This document shows positions 34,454 through 46,483 of a stretch of 64,000 nucleotides of DNA, one piece after another. Below the pieces are notes generated by a model that worked only from the letters and a program-made list of their open reading frames with translations, had not been told where the DNA came from and ran no database searches. Each line of letters opens with the position of its first letter. The stretch's first letter is position 1. A program made the position numbers and the translations under genes. Source of the DNA: Typhlomys cinereus (lineage: Eukaryota > Chordata > Mammalia > Rodentia > Platacanthomyidae); NCBI GenBank assembly GCA_023101885.1, contig JALPQD010000634.1:868001-932000 (forward strand). Direction: 5' to 3'.

Positions 34454-35339
34454 GCAACTAAAGCTGATTCATGTACGACTGGAATGTCTTTGCACTTAAT
34501 ACCACAGCAGGCTATGAGAAATGACATACCTCCCTGATGAGTGAGTTCCACTACATATAGGTATTCTCTGAAAATGACTGACAGTCTAGAGCACAGGTCT
34601 CCAACCCATTACTAATGGGCCATATAGAGCCAAAGTAGCAGTGAATGTAATTTTGCTTAATATGTGGGTTTTATTTTTTGCATGGCTATTGCACAGTTCT
34701 CAATTATGGAGTCCATAGACAACAGCATTGTGTCACAGTGTCATGTAAAATGAACACAGGTACACTGTAGCTGCTTACCTTCATTCATGTCTTCAGTTGT
34801 GCAATGTATTGTGTGGAGTCTTGTAGGTTCAAATTGACCCTGTCACACATGACATGTGGGCATGGTGGCTGAGCAAGTAAAAAGCAAGAATTCTCCATAA
34901 TGTTTGAACTTATTGCCTCAGATGATAAGTATCTGAAGGCGTGTAGAAGACAGGTAAGCATTATTTTATCAAAGGCATATTATTATCAAAGGCATTCCAT
35001 ACCTCAGTCCTAATTAATCCCTCACCGATCGCGTGTTAAAACTGACCCTCTGCTTGAACTACATTGGCACTGAAGATGTGGATACACCACATCTTGATTT
35101 TTATTTTCCTGTCAATTTCTTTTTCTAATAATAGTATTTATAGCACCTTATGTAGTATTACCATTTATATCCCACCTAAGTTTCTACCACTTTCCCAAAG
35201 AAAAATACTATAAAAAAAGAAATATGTAAAGAATATTCAATGAAAAATGGATAGATGAATTGTTTTGCATTTTTGTTCAGGGAAATATTATATTGCTCAT
35301 CTTAAAACAAAAGAATTGGAAAAATTTCAAAGACTATAA

Positions 35340-35530
35340 TTTGAAATGCCAGTAATTCAATGGGTATAAAAGATTGTTCCCAGGAAAATAGGAGGGAGTA
35401 GACAGGACTCACATAGGGATGGGAGAGAGGTGGGATGAGATGAGAATACAAGGGAAAGAAAGGAAGGGGAATGAGGAAGGTAAGGAACATGTGTATAAAA
35501 TGTAAATTAAATAAATTTATGTTTAAAAAA
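35340..35530 (+). mobile_element. Possible L1 3' polypurine end
   Basis: A purine-rich tract (35,385-35,485) is followed by an AT-rich tail TAAATTAAATAAATTTATG with A-run. This is the general layout of old L1 ends in this window, but the match is weak. Confidence 0.4.
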
Positions 35531-35839
35531 AATTGTCGCCTGAGAACAACATAAGGAATCTAAAAAAATCTGTCTTCTCAAGAATAATTATTTTATTTTT
35601 ACAGATTGAACTCCGATTCTCCTCATAAAATTTAGTTATGATAAAGGGTGAAAAATCAAAACCATTGACTGGCAATGAGCTTATTAAGCAATGTATGGAA
35701 ATCAAGGATATTTGTAAAATCAGTTTTTCTCACCAGACTATAGAGTTATTGGCAGGCAATTTGAAGAAGTTGGATAACCTTTTGGACAATATTTGGAGGT
35801 TAGAACTGCTAAATTTACTTTTAAACTTAAAAATTTATG

Positions 35840-36060
35840 TATGAGAGAAAAACAGGAAGAGAAAAATAGATAGAAAGAGATAGAAAGAGATGGAGTATGT
35901 GTATGGGTGAGAGAGAAAGATGCATGGGTGGGTGTTTGAGGGTCACTTTCAGAAGTCAGTTCTCTCCTTCCACCACGTGGGTTCCTTGGGATCAATCTCA
36001 AGTCGCCAAGTTTGTGAGCAGGCATTTTGGCCTGCTGTGCTATCTTACTGGCACTTTTAT
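35840..36060 (-). mobile_element. B2/B3-like old SINE
   Basis: On the minus strand it starts GCCAGTAAGATAGCACAGCAGG and contains GGAACCCACGTGGTGGAAGG, a typical rodent B2/B3-type body. A GA-rich microsatellite lies at its 3' end (plus 35,843-35,915). Confidence 0.65.
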
Positions 36061-36774
36061 TGTTTAAAGACAATAAAATCATTTGTTTGTTTATTTATTC
36101 ATTCATCCATGCATGCACCTCTTTATTTGAAATGCAGAGAGTAAGACAGAGAGGAGATAACATGTGCCCCTGTGGTTATTACTGAAAGGTGGCCATTTTG
36201 TTGATTTTGTGCTTTTTGTATTCATTGCTGAACCACTTCCCACCAACTCCAGTGCCCAGGGAACTGGCCACACTATCTCTACATAATGGCTAGGAGAGGG
36301 ACTATCCTTACTTGCCAGACCAGCATATCTGGCCAAGTGTACACAAGTATGTCAACTTCTTCAACCAGTTCTCTTTATTTTATTCCAGGGCCCAGTCCCA
36401 CACACCCTGGGCTGGGCCTTCCCCATCAGCTAGACAGCGCCTGCAACTATACTCTGGGCTTAACTCAACCACTAATTCTCTACAAATGTACCCAGAAGTC
36501 AAACCCTCAACTGTCAGATTAACACCTGTGCTTAAATATGTCACAGTATCATTGATAACCTTTAGGTAGTGATTTGGGTCCTAGGGATTTGGGGGTCCAT
36601 TTATTCCAACTATTAAATGGGAAAAGTGTTGAGAATGTTTATGTTCCCTTTAAAGCAGAAAAAATATAGGACTAGAGACTGTGAATGCAAGCTGGGAATC
36701 CTGTCAGCTGCCTGAGAAGAGCATGCATAGAGACTGACAAGGGTCACATGGTGAAGAAGTTATTGTTTAGGGAG

Positions 36775-36968
36775 GTGGTAAGGGGAAGACCATGGGAAAA
36801 GGGGAGGATTGGGGACTAAAGGAAGGGAAAAAAGGAAGAGGGTGCAATGGGGACTGGGGAGTGGTGGAGGGAGGGAGTGGAACGGGGTACCAATTAAGCT
36901 TGTATGATTGGGGAAAATAAATATAATTTAAAAAAAGAATAAAACGAACCTCCAAAAAAAAAAAGACA
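36775..36968 (+). mobile_element. Old L1 3' end in spacer
   Basis: A polypurine tract is followed by GGTACCAATTAAGCTTGTATGATTGGGGAAAATAAATATAA and A-runs, matching other old L1 tails here. Confidence 0.8.
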
Positions 36969-37237
36969 GTATCAGGAAAAATATGCTTAGGAGTTTAGAC
37001 AAAAGCAGAGAAGACAACCCAACTCTGTGAGCTTAGCTGGGACTTACAAACTACATTGACAGTTTTCAGTTCCCTCTTCAGCTTGTGTCTGCTGAGAGAG
37101 GAGGAGCCTGTGAAAGATGCTCTTGAGTGTAGCAGTGATACATGTACCTCCACGTTTGTTCCCTGAGGTTGACTAAGAATCACTTGCCCTGATAAAAGAT
37201 GAGAATTGAGTCACAAGGGGGCAAGAGTTTCAAAACT

Positions 37238-37540
37238 TTGTTTTTTTAAGTTTTTTTAAAATTTATTATTTATTCAATTGTATATGTATGCGTGTGTGCA
37301 TGTGTGTATGTATGTGTGTGTGTGTGTAGAACCAGGAGCGAATTCGGGAACCACCATGGACTCCTCCATCTCCTCCTTGTTTACTCTGCCCCAGGATTCA
37401 CAGGCTCCACCTAACAGGACCAGAAATGCAGGTTGTCCCCTCTTCTGCCCTGCCTCTATACATGGGGTCTAGGATCCAAACTCAGGACCTTCTGCCTGCA
37501 AGGCAGAGTATTAACCCCTGAGCCACTTCTCCAGCCCCCT
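37238..37540 (-). mobile_element. B2-like SINE in spacer
   Basis: Minus-strand copy with short TG tail (37,280-37,328). The flanking TCAAAACT lies at 37,230-37,237 and 37,541-37,548. Confidence 0.88.
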
Positions 37541-37799
37541 CAAAACTGTTTTTAAGCAAGCAGCAAAGCTCCTTCGGGAAGATAGTGCGGTCAGAGCTGA
37601 GACTTCGTTGGGGTAGATGTTGTCTGGCCTTCTCCTGTCATAGGTCACCCGACTCCCGGTCCTGTATTTGGTTACGTTTTGAGTTTATGATTAGACTTGG
37701 GCCACAATCAATCATATAGCAAGTGATAGCAAGGATTTAAAGAAGTAAAAGGGAAACTAATCTATTACCTGTTTTTGAAAGGCTCTTATCTTTCTTTCT

Positions 37800-38047
37800 T
37801 AGATACATGTATTGGTGTGTGTGTAGAAGATGGTTTGTAGACTCCCAAGCGTGACTTCAGGGATCATGCTAGATTGCTCTACCTCCTTATAACTTTGCTC
37901 TGGGTTTTTCCAAACTGTGCCTTCCAGGGCCAGAAGTACAGACCACTGCTGTTTCCACTCGGCATTTTTACATGGGATCCAGGACCAAAATTCAGGTCCT
38001 TCCTCTTGTAAGGCAAAGGCTTAACCTCTGAGTCATCTTTCCAGCCC
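37800..38047 (-). mobile_element. Older, diverged B2-like SINE
   Basis: Minus-strand head GGGCTGGAAAGATGACTCAGAGG and the family body are recognisable at lower identity than the other copies. The tail is a short TG stretch near 37,810-37,826. Confidence 0.75.
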
Positions 38048-38059
38048 AAGAGGTATTGA

Positions 38060-38240
38060 TTTAAGTGAAACCACTGACTTCAGAGAAATGAGGGTTAGAG
38101 CCTTTGCCTCACAAGCAAAAGGAGCTGAGTTCAGATTTCCAGATCTCCAGTAAAAATGCTGGGCAGCTGTGGGTGCTTGCCTGTAACTCCAGCCCTGAAA
38201 GGAAGAGCCCGGGAATCCCCAAAGCAAGCTGACCAGCCAG
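38060..38240 (+). mobile_element. B4-like SINE in spacer
   Basis: It shares the plan of the element at 29,018: a tRNA-like head with GAGTTCAGAT, then AAAAATGCTGGGCAGCTGTGG, GCCTGTAACTCCAGC and GGGAATCCCCAAAGCAAGCTGACC. The second half resembles the B1-like half of rodent B4. Confidence 0.65.
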
Positions 38241-38644
38241 GAATGTCAACCCTCTGAACCAACTCCCTCTACCTTATCTACTTGCTCAGGAAAACATCCT
38301 TCCCACCATGTGATGAGTCCTCCCTCATCAATTAGACAGTGACCTGCAGGGCTGATCATGACAAGTCAACTATTCCTTACAAATGCGTCCAGATGGTTAA
38401 GTTGATTCCTGTAGCTAACTACCACATCAGTGGTACCTTTGTGGAGGAAAACACTCTCAGGAGGCGAAAGTGACCACAGGAACCATTGTGAGAGACAGCA
38501 CTCTCACAGGGAAAATGTGGACAGTAGCCAGGGACATCATTGGGTTGACTTGCACAGTGTTTTCTGGAGCTTCCCAAGCATGCGGCTTTCCTCTCTGAGT
38601 GACCACCTGCTTCAAAGAACTCTAAAGAAAGGGACAATGGCTTG

Positions 38645-38646
<2 letters not shown>

Positions 38647-38675
<29 letters not shown>
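38647..38675. repeat. T29 homopolymer
   Basis: Uninterrupted run of 29 T. No SINE or processed copy was recognised on either side. Confidence 0.9.
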
Positions 38676-39044
38676 CAAAAATATCTCCTTCTGGTCAGTA
38701 ATCTTGAAATCAATTTTCCTGGCCAATCAGAAAGCTGTGGCTCCATGCAGGCCCATAGAGGCAACTGTAATAAGACTTTCCTCTGGGAGCTATGAAAATA
38801 CATTTATTCACCCTGGACAGGGTGCTAGTCATATACCAAGGGAAAAAATCTTCCTATGTCAAAGCTAGCTGAACAAACTAGTGAGTTTATAGAGATGTGT
38901 GATTATTTTTTTCATTCATTCTCAGGAGCTTGACTGGTTATGAGTCTCAGCAGTACATCAACATTGTAAAAAGCTTTTCTCTGACCAACTGAAGTTGACA
39001 GCTCCTGGGAATCTATGGACATAAACACAAATGTTTAAATCACT

Positions 39045-39437
39045 TGACATAATCATAATTGGACTTTGCATGCCCTGCGCAATGTCCAACACACTATTGA
39101 TCTCACAAGTCTAGCACTGCTAAAGGCACCAAGATCCTTGGAGGCAAGGGATTGGCAGCCACAGTAGTGTTCCTATGCTTAAGGGGAACACGGGAAAGGG
39201 TTCAGGGAAATGCCACTGGGTTCTTGTACATCATCGGAGAGGAGGGCCCAGAGGAGGGTCAGGGATGCACATTAAAGGACTCTCTGGGAATTGGGGTGGG
39301 AGGCACTGGGGGATGGGGAGGGAGGGGTGAGGGGAGGGGAATCAGGGGGCTCAGGGGGAGGAAGAGGGGAGGAAAGAGCCGGTGTAACTATTTAGTTTGT
39401 ATGAGCGAAAATAAAAATAAAAAAGTTAAAAAAATAA
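39045..39437 (+). mobile_element. 5'-truncated young L1 3' end at the palindrome boundary
   Basis: It matches 22,877-23,250 closely. It ends in AATAAAAATAAAAAAGTTAAAAAAATAAATAAA directly against the start of right-arm homology. It is absent from the left arm and so probably inserted at or after formation of the duplication. Confidence 0.85.
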
Positions 39438-39664
39438 ATAAAAAAATAAAACCCACAAATTAAGCAAAATTACATTCATTGCTACTTTGGCTCTATATGG
39501 CCTATTAGTAATGGGTTGGACACCTATGCTCTAGACTGTCAGTCATTTTCAGAAAATACCTATATGTAGTGGAACTCATTCATCAGGGATGCAAGACATT
39601 TCACACCCCACAGTGGGATTCATTCCAAGGACATTCAAGTCTTACATGAATCAGCTTTAGTTGC

Positions 39665-39919
39665 ATGTCTTTTTACCAAGAACAGGGACAACGTGATACT
39701 GTCACCACAGGATGTTCCATTCCATACAACATAGGGGAGGATTGCTGTTTTGATATTATGCCTGTACCTACGCCAACACCACAGAAATCAATTTCAGTTG
39801 TGGGCATCATTACTTACAGTGGAAATGATGTGACCGCTCCTCAAAAGCTCACCTGTATTTCTGCTGTGCCTCACCTGAACACCAAAGGCTGCACGTCCTT
39901 TCCATTGAGAGATAAATAA
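39665..39919 (+). other. Unidentified open frame, partner of 34,178-34,453
   Basis: An 84-codon frame in the right arm, in the same reading frame as the left-arm partner. The function and family are unknown to me and it is probably not a gene. Confidence 0.3.
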
Positions 39920-40157
39920 ATATGTCTTCATTATACATAGTTATGACAGACCAAGAATGAGAGCCACTCAAGTGGCTAAACAAATTAGTTTAATGAGGAA
40001 TCTTAAAAGGAGCATGATGGATTGGTTAACTGTAGCAGTGTGGGCACCATTTGAGTCATTTCAACACTAAAGAATGGAAGATGTCACTGCCCCAGCAATT
40101 ATTAAGTGTCTTTCCTTGTATATTATATATGTATATATATCATGGGTATTGTTCTGT

Positions 40158-40560
40158 TGGGGCAATGCAAGAATGAAGAAAAAGATAAGACACATACAGA
40201 AAAGCTGAGATCAGGTAAACCGTTGACTCGGACGGAGACACAGCAGCCTAGATCAATCCAAGCAAGGTTATTTATCGTATAGGTGAAATAATAATGGTCC
40301 TCAGCAGATTCCATGAAGGATAAAGATGCTGTGGTTTTCTTGGAGCATACAATGCATTCTGCTAAAAGGTCAGTCATACAAAAGCAATTCTTATCTCAGT
40401 GACAAGGCACACAGGGATGTGCCCGTAGCCACCTCCTGGCTCTGGCCTTAATCTAGAATCTGCTATGATTCAACCATACTCATGTCAGTTTTCCAACTGG
40501 TATGCTCATGCTAAAATATTCCTCCCATAATCCACCTTTGTTGCAACTACTCTTCACAGT
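40158..40560 (-). mobile_element. Possible solo LTR (right arm)
   Basis: Mirror copy of the block at 33,558-33,960, with the TGTTGGGGCAA end near 40,155. A T-run in the right copy lies next to its outer edge (about 40,578-40,596). Confidence 0.35.
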
Positions 40561-41425
40561 GGACATTGGTATTATTGGTTTTTTTTTTTTTTTTTGTCAT
40601 TGTTTCAGGTATCTTAGGCTACATGAACTCTATTTTTTAAATCATTCTCTTATTGATTAACACACAAATATGGTGACTTTATGACCTTTTCATATCTTAT
40701 CTCCAATCCCATCTTCCTTCTCCTTCCCTTCTTCCTTTCTTTTCTCTCTTCTATTATCCTTGTTGGTACGAGTGGCCCATTGGGTTTCATCTGATAGCAT
40801 GTAAGTGAGCACTTTCTGGATTGTGAGTCCGTGGGTCAACCACTGAAGAAAGTGCCTTCCCTTTCTACTCCTCAGCATTGATCATCATCATTCTCTCACT
40901 GAGGTGGGGGCCAGTTGACTTCTCTTTCCTTTCCTTGGATGAATTGATAAGAAACACATGTTTCCATGTAGATCTTATGCTGTGTGTTCGTGGATGTGGT
41001 AGCCCTCTTATGTCCAGAAGACAATGTCTGGCCACACTCCTATCTGCCTTCAGGCTCTTGCACTTATCTTTAGTGGACATTGTCTTGAGTGTTCATATCC
41101 CCCCAGGACAGTGGCTCCAGTAACCCTGTGGTTCTTGCGGTTGGATGTTCAATGACTCCTGGAGCTTGAAACAGTGCTCTTCAGATGTGTTTTCCAAATC
41201 TTGTTTTTCATATGCACCGAGTACCTCAGATGTGAAGCCTGAGGGTTTAAAGAGAGGAGGATTTCTCTAGCGAGTGGAGAATATAGTGTATAGTTAACTT
41301 TTCCATCCAGCACTACAATAACTACAGACACACATGTACCCTAATACCTGTCAGAAAATGTGCACCACACTGATATAGCACATTCCGTACCTGCTTATTC
41401 TATGCATTTTGATACTCCGTCTAAG

Positions 41426-41620
41426 ATGTTCACTTTGGCTTGCATCTTCTGGAGCATGATACTTCCTGTCAGTTTTGAAAGGTACATTGGGTGTTTTCCT
41501 CTTCTGGATGATAGTGTGTACCATGATGGAGATGTAATGATCAGTGGGTTTTTTTCGTCTGTATACGTATCAAACGTCCCCCCACACTGAAGGGGCTGAT
41601 AGCACAAACATTTCTGAACA
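41426..41620 (+). pseudogene. Vmn2r: V2R exon 1, right copy (frameshifted)
   Basis: The ATG at 41,426 gives the same signal peptide as the left copy. A T-run of seven (six in the left copy) near 41,548-41,554 shifts the frame after ISGFF and leads to a TGA about 12 codons on. Length is 195 bp against 194 in the left copy. The donor ACA|GTAAGT (41,620) is intact. The change alone should abolish a normal receptor from this copy. Confidence 0.88.
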
Positions 41621-42427
41621 GTAAGTACCTTCTTCCTTCACTAGTTTTCACCTCAAATATGTCAATGAATAATGTTTGCGAGGTCTGTATATGAAAAGAT
41701 GTTTTCCATAACTCTTATTCTCTTCTTCATAAGCTATCTAACTTACTCAATGTAATCACAGTTTATTTTGCCTGCTTCCTCTGAATATCTAACCATATTT
41801 GAAAATAGTATCATCCTTTCAGCTTTCTTTTCAGGGATACAAAGTGGCATACAACAATCTATGTTGCTCCATTGCCTGTGTACTTCCTGACACCTATTGT
41901 TAATGTTATGGAAAGATGCACTTAGAAACTCAATCAGAACCTCTGACATGAGGTGCAAGTTCAGAGGCTTCCAGAAGTCTTACCTTCTAATAGACTATTA
42001 CAGGCTAATGTTTTCAGTATATGCATATAATGCCTAACAAGTCACACAGTGTGGACATTTGTGCCCAAAGTGCTCATGATGATTCTTAATGTGTGCATTC
42101 AATTTTTCTTTCCAAAGAGTCCATAAATCATTTCTTCATACCAGACATAAAAAATGAGTCAGCTCTGTGATCTGCATCCTTCCTTGTTTTGCCTATGATA
42201 ACTGGAAGGGGCAGAGTCAGCTATCGCATATTATTGATGACATATCTGTCATGAAAATTCTAGAAAATAGATAAATGAGGCAGAATAACACAGAATCTGA
42301 GTGAACAATTTTACTCTAATTAGGACAAAGGATTCTGCTAAATGGGTGATTGTTTATATCCTTTTTGAGAGGCTCCAATAACAGGAGTTGCCTTTCACAC
42401 CCTTGCGTGCTTTCGAGTCAAAGTAAA

Positions 42428-42494
42428 AAGCAGTGACATCAGACGAGATCGGGCACGTTCAGGGAGGTATGGCCATAGACAAGCAGTGACATCA
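42428..42494 (+). repeat. 39-nt GC-rich insertion with 14-bp target duplication
   Basis: AAGCAGTGACATCA occurs at 42,428-42,441 and 42,481-42,494, flanking a 39-nt GC-rich piece (42,442-42,480) that begins GACGAGATCGGGCACG. The left arm has one copy of the target and no insert (minus strand near 31,684). This looks like retroposition of a short structured-RNA fragment. I could not identify the source. Confidence 0.75.
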
Positions 42495-43470
42495 CATGCC
42501 TACTTCTGCCTTGTACCTCTAGACATTAGCTTACTGATCTTTCTTCTGATCCTAGTCTTCTTCTCTTCCTTCCCCCAGTTCTGTAATATAGATTTGCAAA
42601 AGTTTATTATTGTTATTTTATTTACATTATTTCTCCATGTCTCTAAATGTACATAGTTATCATTATGTACATAATTTCCCCAAAGTATAAAACACATTTG
42701 CCCATGGTTATCACTATGCACATGGATTCCCCCATTCTGTAAAATGCATTTCCATATGGTTGGGGCTGAGTTCACAGTTTGATTCAGATGTTTGCTGCCG
42801 ATTATTGAGCACCAAAAAGTATCAGGACTGCAGGATTCTTGGCTTGAATTGGGCAAGTTCAGCTAGGAATCCCTTCATCACTTTAAGGAAATAATTACTA
42901 AGGCCACTTGCCAAATTTGGGGCTAAAAACTCTTCAGGAAATAGTAACACTGGTCAGGTCTGACATTGTATGCTTTCCAATGGGAAAGAGGAGTCCTTTT
43001 TGTACCCAAAAGGAACAGATGCAAAATGATTGAGTATTCCATGTCTAGGCAAACCTATCCACTAGAAACATCCAAAGAGGATACTGCAACATGTTCTACG
43101 ACTAGGAAAAATTTCTCTAGAACAAGGAAAATTCTTTTATCAGGAACATTGCAGGACTCATTGTCAGATATTTAGTGAAGTAACTGTCATATATAAACAT
43201 ATACCTCAGGGTCAAAAATGTGCTATTTATAACTTTCCTTCATTTTTCATTATATTATATAATACATATATAATGCATATATATAATGCATAATAAAACT
43301 TAAGTCCTTTTCTTGCCTGACAAAGGTTTTGTTAACCTCAACTATCTCTCTAGATTCTCAACTAGAAATTTTGAGAAGTTTCCTTCAACACATACTATAC
43401 ACTGCTCTGCACTGAATTTGAAGATAACAACTGAAGTATTTCCCTAATGTTCTCTATGTACTCTATGCAG

Positions 43471-43762
43471 AATAAATCCCCAAAACTATCAGTTTGCCAT
43501 GGCATTGGTTTTTGCCATTGAGGAGATCAACAAGAATCTCCACCTTCTACCTAACATATCTCTGGGGTACGATTTCTACAACATCTGGGAAAATAGTGAA
43601 ACTGCATTGCTGCATCCCCTCATCTGGCTCACAGGAAGGAGTAAGTTTATCCTTAATTTCACCTGCAAAAGAGAAAGCAAATCTATAGCAGTCATTACTG
43701 GAACAGGGGATCTTTCAGCCAAAATTGGAACACTTCTTCTTACTATTTACAAATATCCACAG
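43471..43762 (+). pseudogene. Vmn2r: V2R exon 2, right copy (open)
   Basis: This 292-bp exon, homologous to 30,439-30,727, has a net in-frame gain of one codon near the 3' end (GTLLLTIYKYPQ against GILATIYKYPQ). The acceptor ATGCAG and donor CAG|GTAAGA are intact. The exon itself is open, but it belongs to a copy disrupted in exons 1 and 4, hence the pseudogene label. Confidence 0.9.
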
Positions 43763-43846
43763 GTAAGATTCTTCTTGGGGCCAGTTCTATTCCCCTAAAA
43801 ATAGTAAATTATAATACAGTGTTATACAATATGTTTCAACCTTGAT

Positions 43847-45776
43847 ATTTTTTCTCCCACATTTACTTTCTTCCCTAATCACACAAGCTCAATATGTAGC
43901 CCCGTCTTCTTCATCCCCCACCTGTCCCCAGTCATCCCTCATTGCACTCTCCCCTCCCTGCTTCCCTCTTTCTTTCACTGCCTCTCAACATTCCTCTCTC
44001 CTGGTACCACCCCCTTCCTCCTTCTCATCCCCTGAAGCATCCTATTGTGTGAATGCCACACCTCCCTCTGAGTCCTCCACCTTAGCTAGGGTTCAGAACC
44101 CAATGGCATAGCTTGGAGGGCCTTTCTTTGGCTTCCCATTAGTATGGGAACTGAACTGGGACTGTTAATCCCTTACCTCTAAGGATCCTACTGCATGTGA
44201 TTCATGCTAGACTTTGGGGGATCGTTGACATATCAGCCTTTGTGCAGGTCAAGCAAAGTCCAATTCTGACTGGTGCAGTTTTAACTTGTGTAGAATGTCT
44301 TGCACATCATTGGTCCTCCCCATCTTTAGGCTCTTTCACTCTTGCCATACACTGTTTCCTAAGATACACTGAGAATTAGGATTGGGAGAGATTTTGCTGA
44401 CTTGGTTCCAGGTGATTAATGTAGGGTCTTTGGTGTTTTGAATTATGGGTTGTTGCATTTTCAGTTTTGCTTTTCCCGTATTGTCCTTGGCTGAATCCTG
44501 AGTGGTATCAAAGGTTACCTCCTAACCAATGACAAAAGACTGTTTAAATGAAATTCTCAATGTAAAGAGGAGACACAATGATAGATGGAAGAATAATAAT
44601 ACTGTCTATCTGCCAGTCCTGTATCCTCCATGATTGGTGAGAGCAAATCTGTTCAGTTGCAAGTGACTAGGAAGGCAAGTGAGAGAGAGCTGCACCAGAT
44701 ATCTTGCTCCTTACATGCGATAATTGACCTTGGTCTACTTTGTCTAATGACGTGGGATCTCATAACTCCTTTTTTATTTGAGGTTCTCCTTCCCCTTCTC
44801 TCCTTTGTGATTACAGTGGGAATTACAGAGATTTATCTTTAACTGTGTTTGAAACTAGTATCCACTCATTAGGGAGTACATATGGTGTCTAACTTTCTGT
44901 TTTGGGGATATTTTACTCAATATAATTTTTTGATACCATTCATTTCCCTGCAAATCTCATTAATTCATCTTTTTTGATGGCTGAGTAGTATTGCACCTCA
45001 TAAATGTACCACATTTTCATTACCCATTTGTCAACTCTTGGGCATTTTGGTAAATATTGGTGCAATGAATATGTTTGTGCTCTGTCACTGCATTATTGGG
45101 GGACAATTCCAAGAAGTAATATAGCAGGGTAATGTGGCATTTAAGTCTTTAAATTTTTTAGAAAATGTGAAACTGATCACCGTAGTGGCTGTATAAGCCA
45201 GCATTCCCACCAGCAAAAATGGATGAGATTTTCCTTTTCTCCATTTGTTGTTTGTATTGTGGATTTTTCCCATAAAGATATTTGTTAGACATTTCAATTT
45301 CGTCCCTGAAAAAAGTATCGTTTGATTTCCCATTCCCATTTTTTAATTCAGTCATTTTTCTTCTTGGTGTTTAGTTTTTTACGTTCTTTGTACACACTGG
45401 GGCTGAGAGGTGGCTCAGGGGTTAAGCTTCTGCCCTAAAGGCAGAAGGTCCTGAGTTCGGATCCTAGACTCCACGTATAGACACCGGGGCAGAAGCAGGG
45501 TGGCCTACGTTTCTGGTCCTTGCAGTTTGGATCCTGTGAAATGCTGTGCAGAGTAAACGAGGAGGTGGAGGTGGTCCATTGTGTTTCTTGAATTCGCCCA
45601 TGGTTCTACACACACATAAACACACACACACACATACATACACACATGTGCACACATGCACATACCACAATTGAATAAATAAAAAAATAAGAATAAAAAT
45701 AAAAAAAGTTCTTTGTGCACTCTGGATAATAAAGCTCCATCACATATGTGGTTAGTGAAGATTTTCTCCCATTCTG
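43847..45776 (-). mobile_element. 5'-truncated L1 (right arm), fuller copy
   Basis: Mirror of 29,331-30,352, but retaining the ORF2 end and full 3' UTR (44,110-45,075) that the left arm lost. The polypurine tract is CT-rich on plus (43,895-44,030). It contains the shared SINE at 45,399-45,707. Confidence 0.87.
45399..45707 (+). mobile_element. B2-like SINE within the right-arm L1
   Basis: Orthologous to the left-arm insertion at 29,403-29,725. It has a CA tail at 45,608-45,665 and an A-rich end. The flanks GTTCTTTGTACACACT and GTTCTTTGTGCACTCT are the target duplication, now diverged by two bases. Confidence 0.92.
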
Positions 45777-45896
45777 TTGACAACTGTACATAACTATGAC
45801 ATGGAGTTGACACCTGTGCATATTTATGACATGGAGTTGACACCTGTGTATAACGATGACATGGAGATGACACCTGTTGATAACTATGACATGGAG
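45777..45896. repeat. 30-bp minisatellite, four units, right arm only
   Basis: Units start at 45,777, 45,807, 45,837 and 45,867, each close to TTGACACCTGTGCATA followed by a TATGACATGGAG end. The left arm has one unit at the mirrored place (about 29,303-29,332). Expansion or loss therefore occurred after duplication. Confidence 0.88.
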
Positions 45897-45999
45897 GGTG
45901 TGAGATGCTACACAAGTGGCTGCCCATGAGTGCACTCGAGTATGTGAGTCTGTTGGGGCACAAGGGCATAACTGGAATCATCCTGCATTGCTCTAGTGA

Positions 46000-46196
46000 A
46001 ACCCCGAACAAACTGTCATGTCCTGCTTGTCAACCTGCTGGGTGGATTCCCAGGCTCCACATTCCACGGCTAGAATTAGAGGCAAACACACCTGTCTATC
46101 ATTTTTACATTGAATCTGGGGGTTCTGATGGGGATCTGAACTCTGGTCCTTTTCCTTGTGAGAAAAGGGCTTTAACCTCTGAACCATCTGCCCCGA
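46000..46196 (-). mobile_element. B4-like SINE (right arm)
   Basis: Mirror copy of 29,018-29,215. On the minus strand the head is GGGGCAGATGGTTCAGAGGTT, with a GAGTTCAGATCCCC B-box-like stretch. Confidence 0.65.
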
Positions 46197-46483
46197 ACAA
46201 AACTGACACTTTCAAAGGGTATGAATTCTAAATCTTGCTGAGATATCCATCTATTGTTTCAGAAAGAGATGATGAGAGACATTAGTGGAAGAAAAATGTT
46301 TATTTTGGAAATGTGAGTGTGATGGTTCATTTATTCTATTGTCCTGTGAAGCTAGAGATGGTTTTGAATGGATGAACAGACCTGACTACATCCTTCATTT
46401 GCTGCGCATGAAATCTGAGCCCAAGATTTATGAAATCGTCTTCCTCATGTCACTCTCTATATTTTGTTTGTTTGTTTATTTAG

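Larger units (their letters stand above)
23253..34680 (+). repeat. Left arm of a large inverted duplication
   Basis: It is matched in reverse complement by 39,438-51,923. Paired landmarks are V2R exon 1 at 32,698/41,426, exon 2 at 30,727/43,471, exon 3 at 28,719/46,484, exon 5 at 27,179/48,017 and L1 ends at 23,253/51,923. Coordinate sums shift from about 74,120 to 75,180 because of arm-specific indels. A hand comparison of a ~145-bp non-coding piece gave about 4% difference. Confidence 0.9.
34681..39437. other. Spacer of the palindrome
   Basis: Sequence between the arms has no inverted partner. It holds L1 3' ends and several SINEs (listed separately) and otherwise unassigned DNA, notably 34,681-35,330 and 36,061-36,400. 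No genes are supported. Confidence 0.7.

Noticed and set aside
37059..37059. Exact centre of symmetry of the palindrome as a functional site
   Set aside because: The 4.8-kb spacer has no internal symmetry; the midpoint is only arithmetic.
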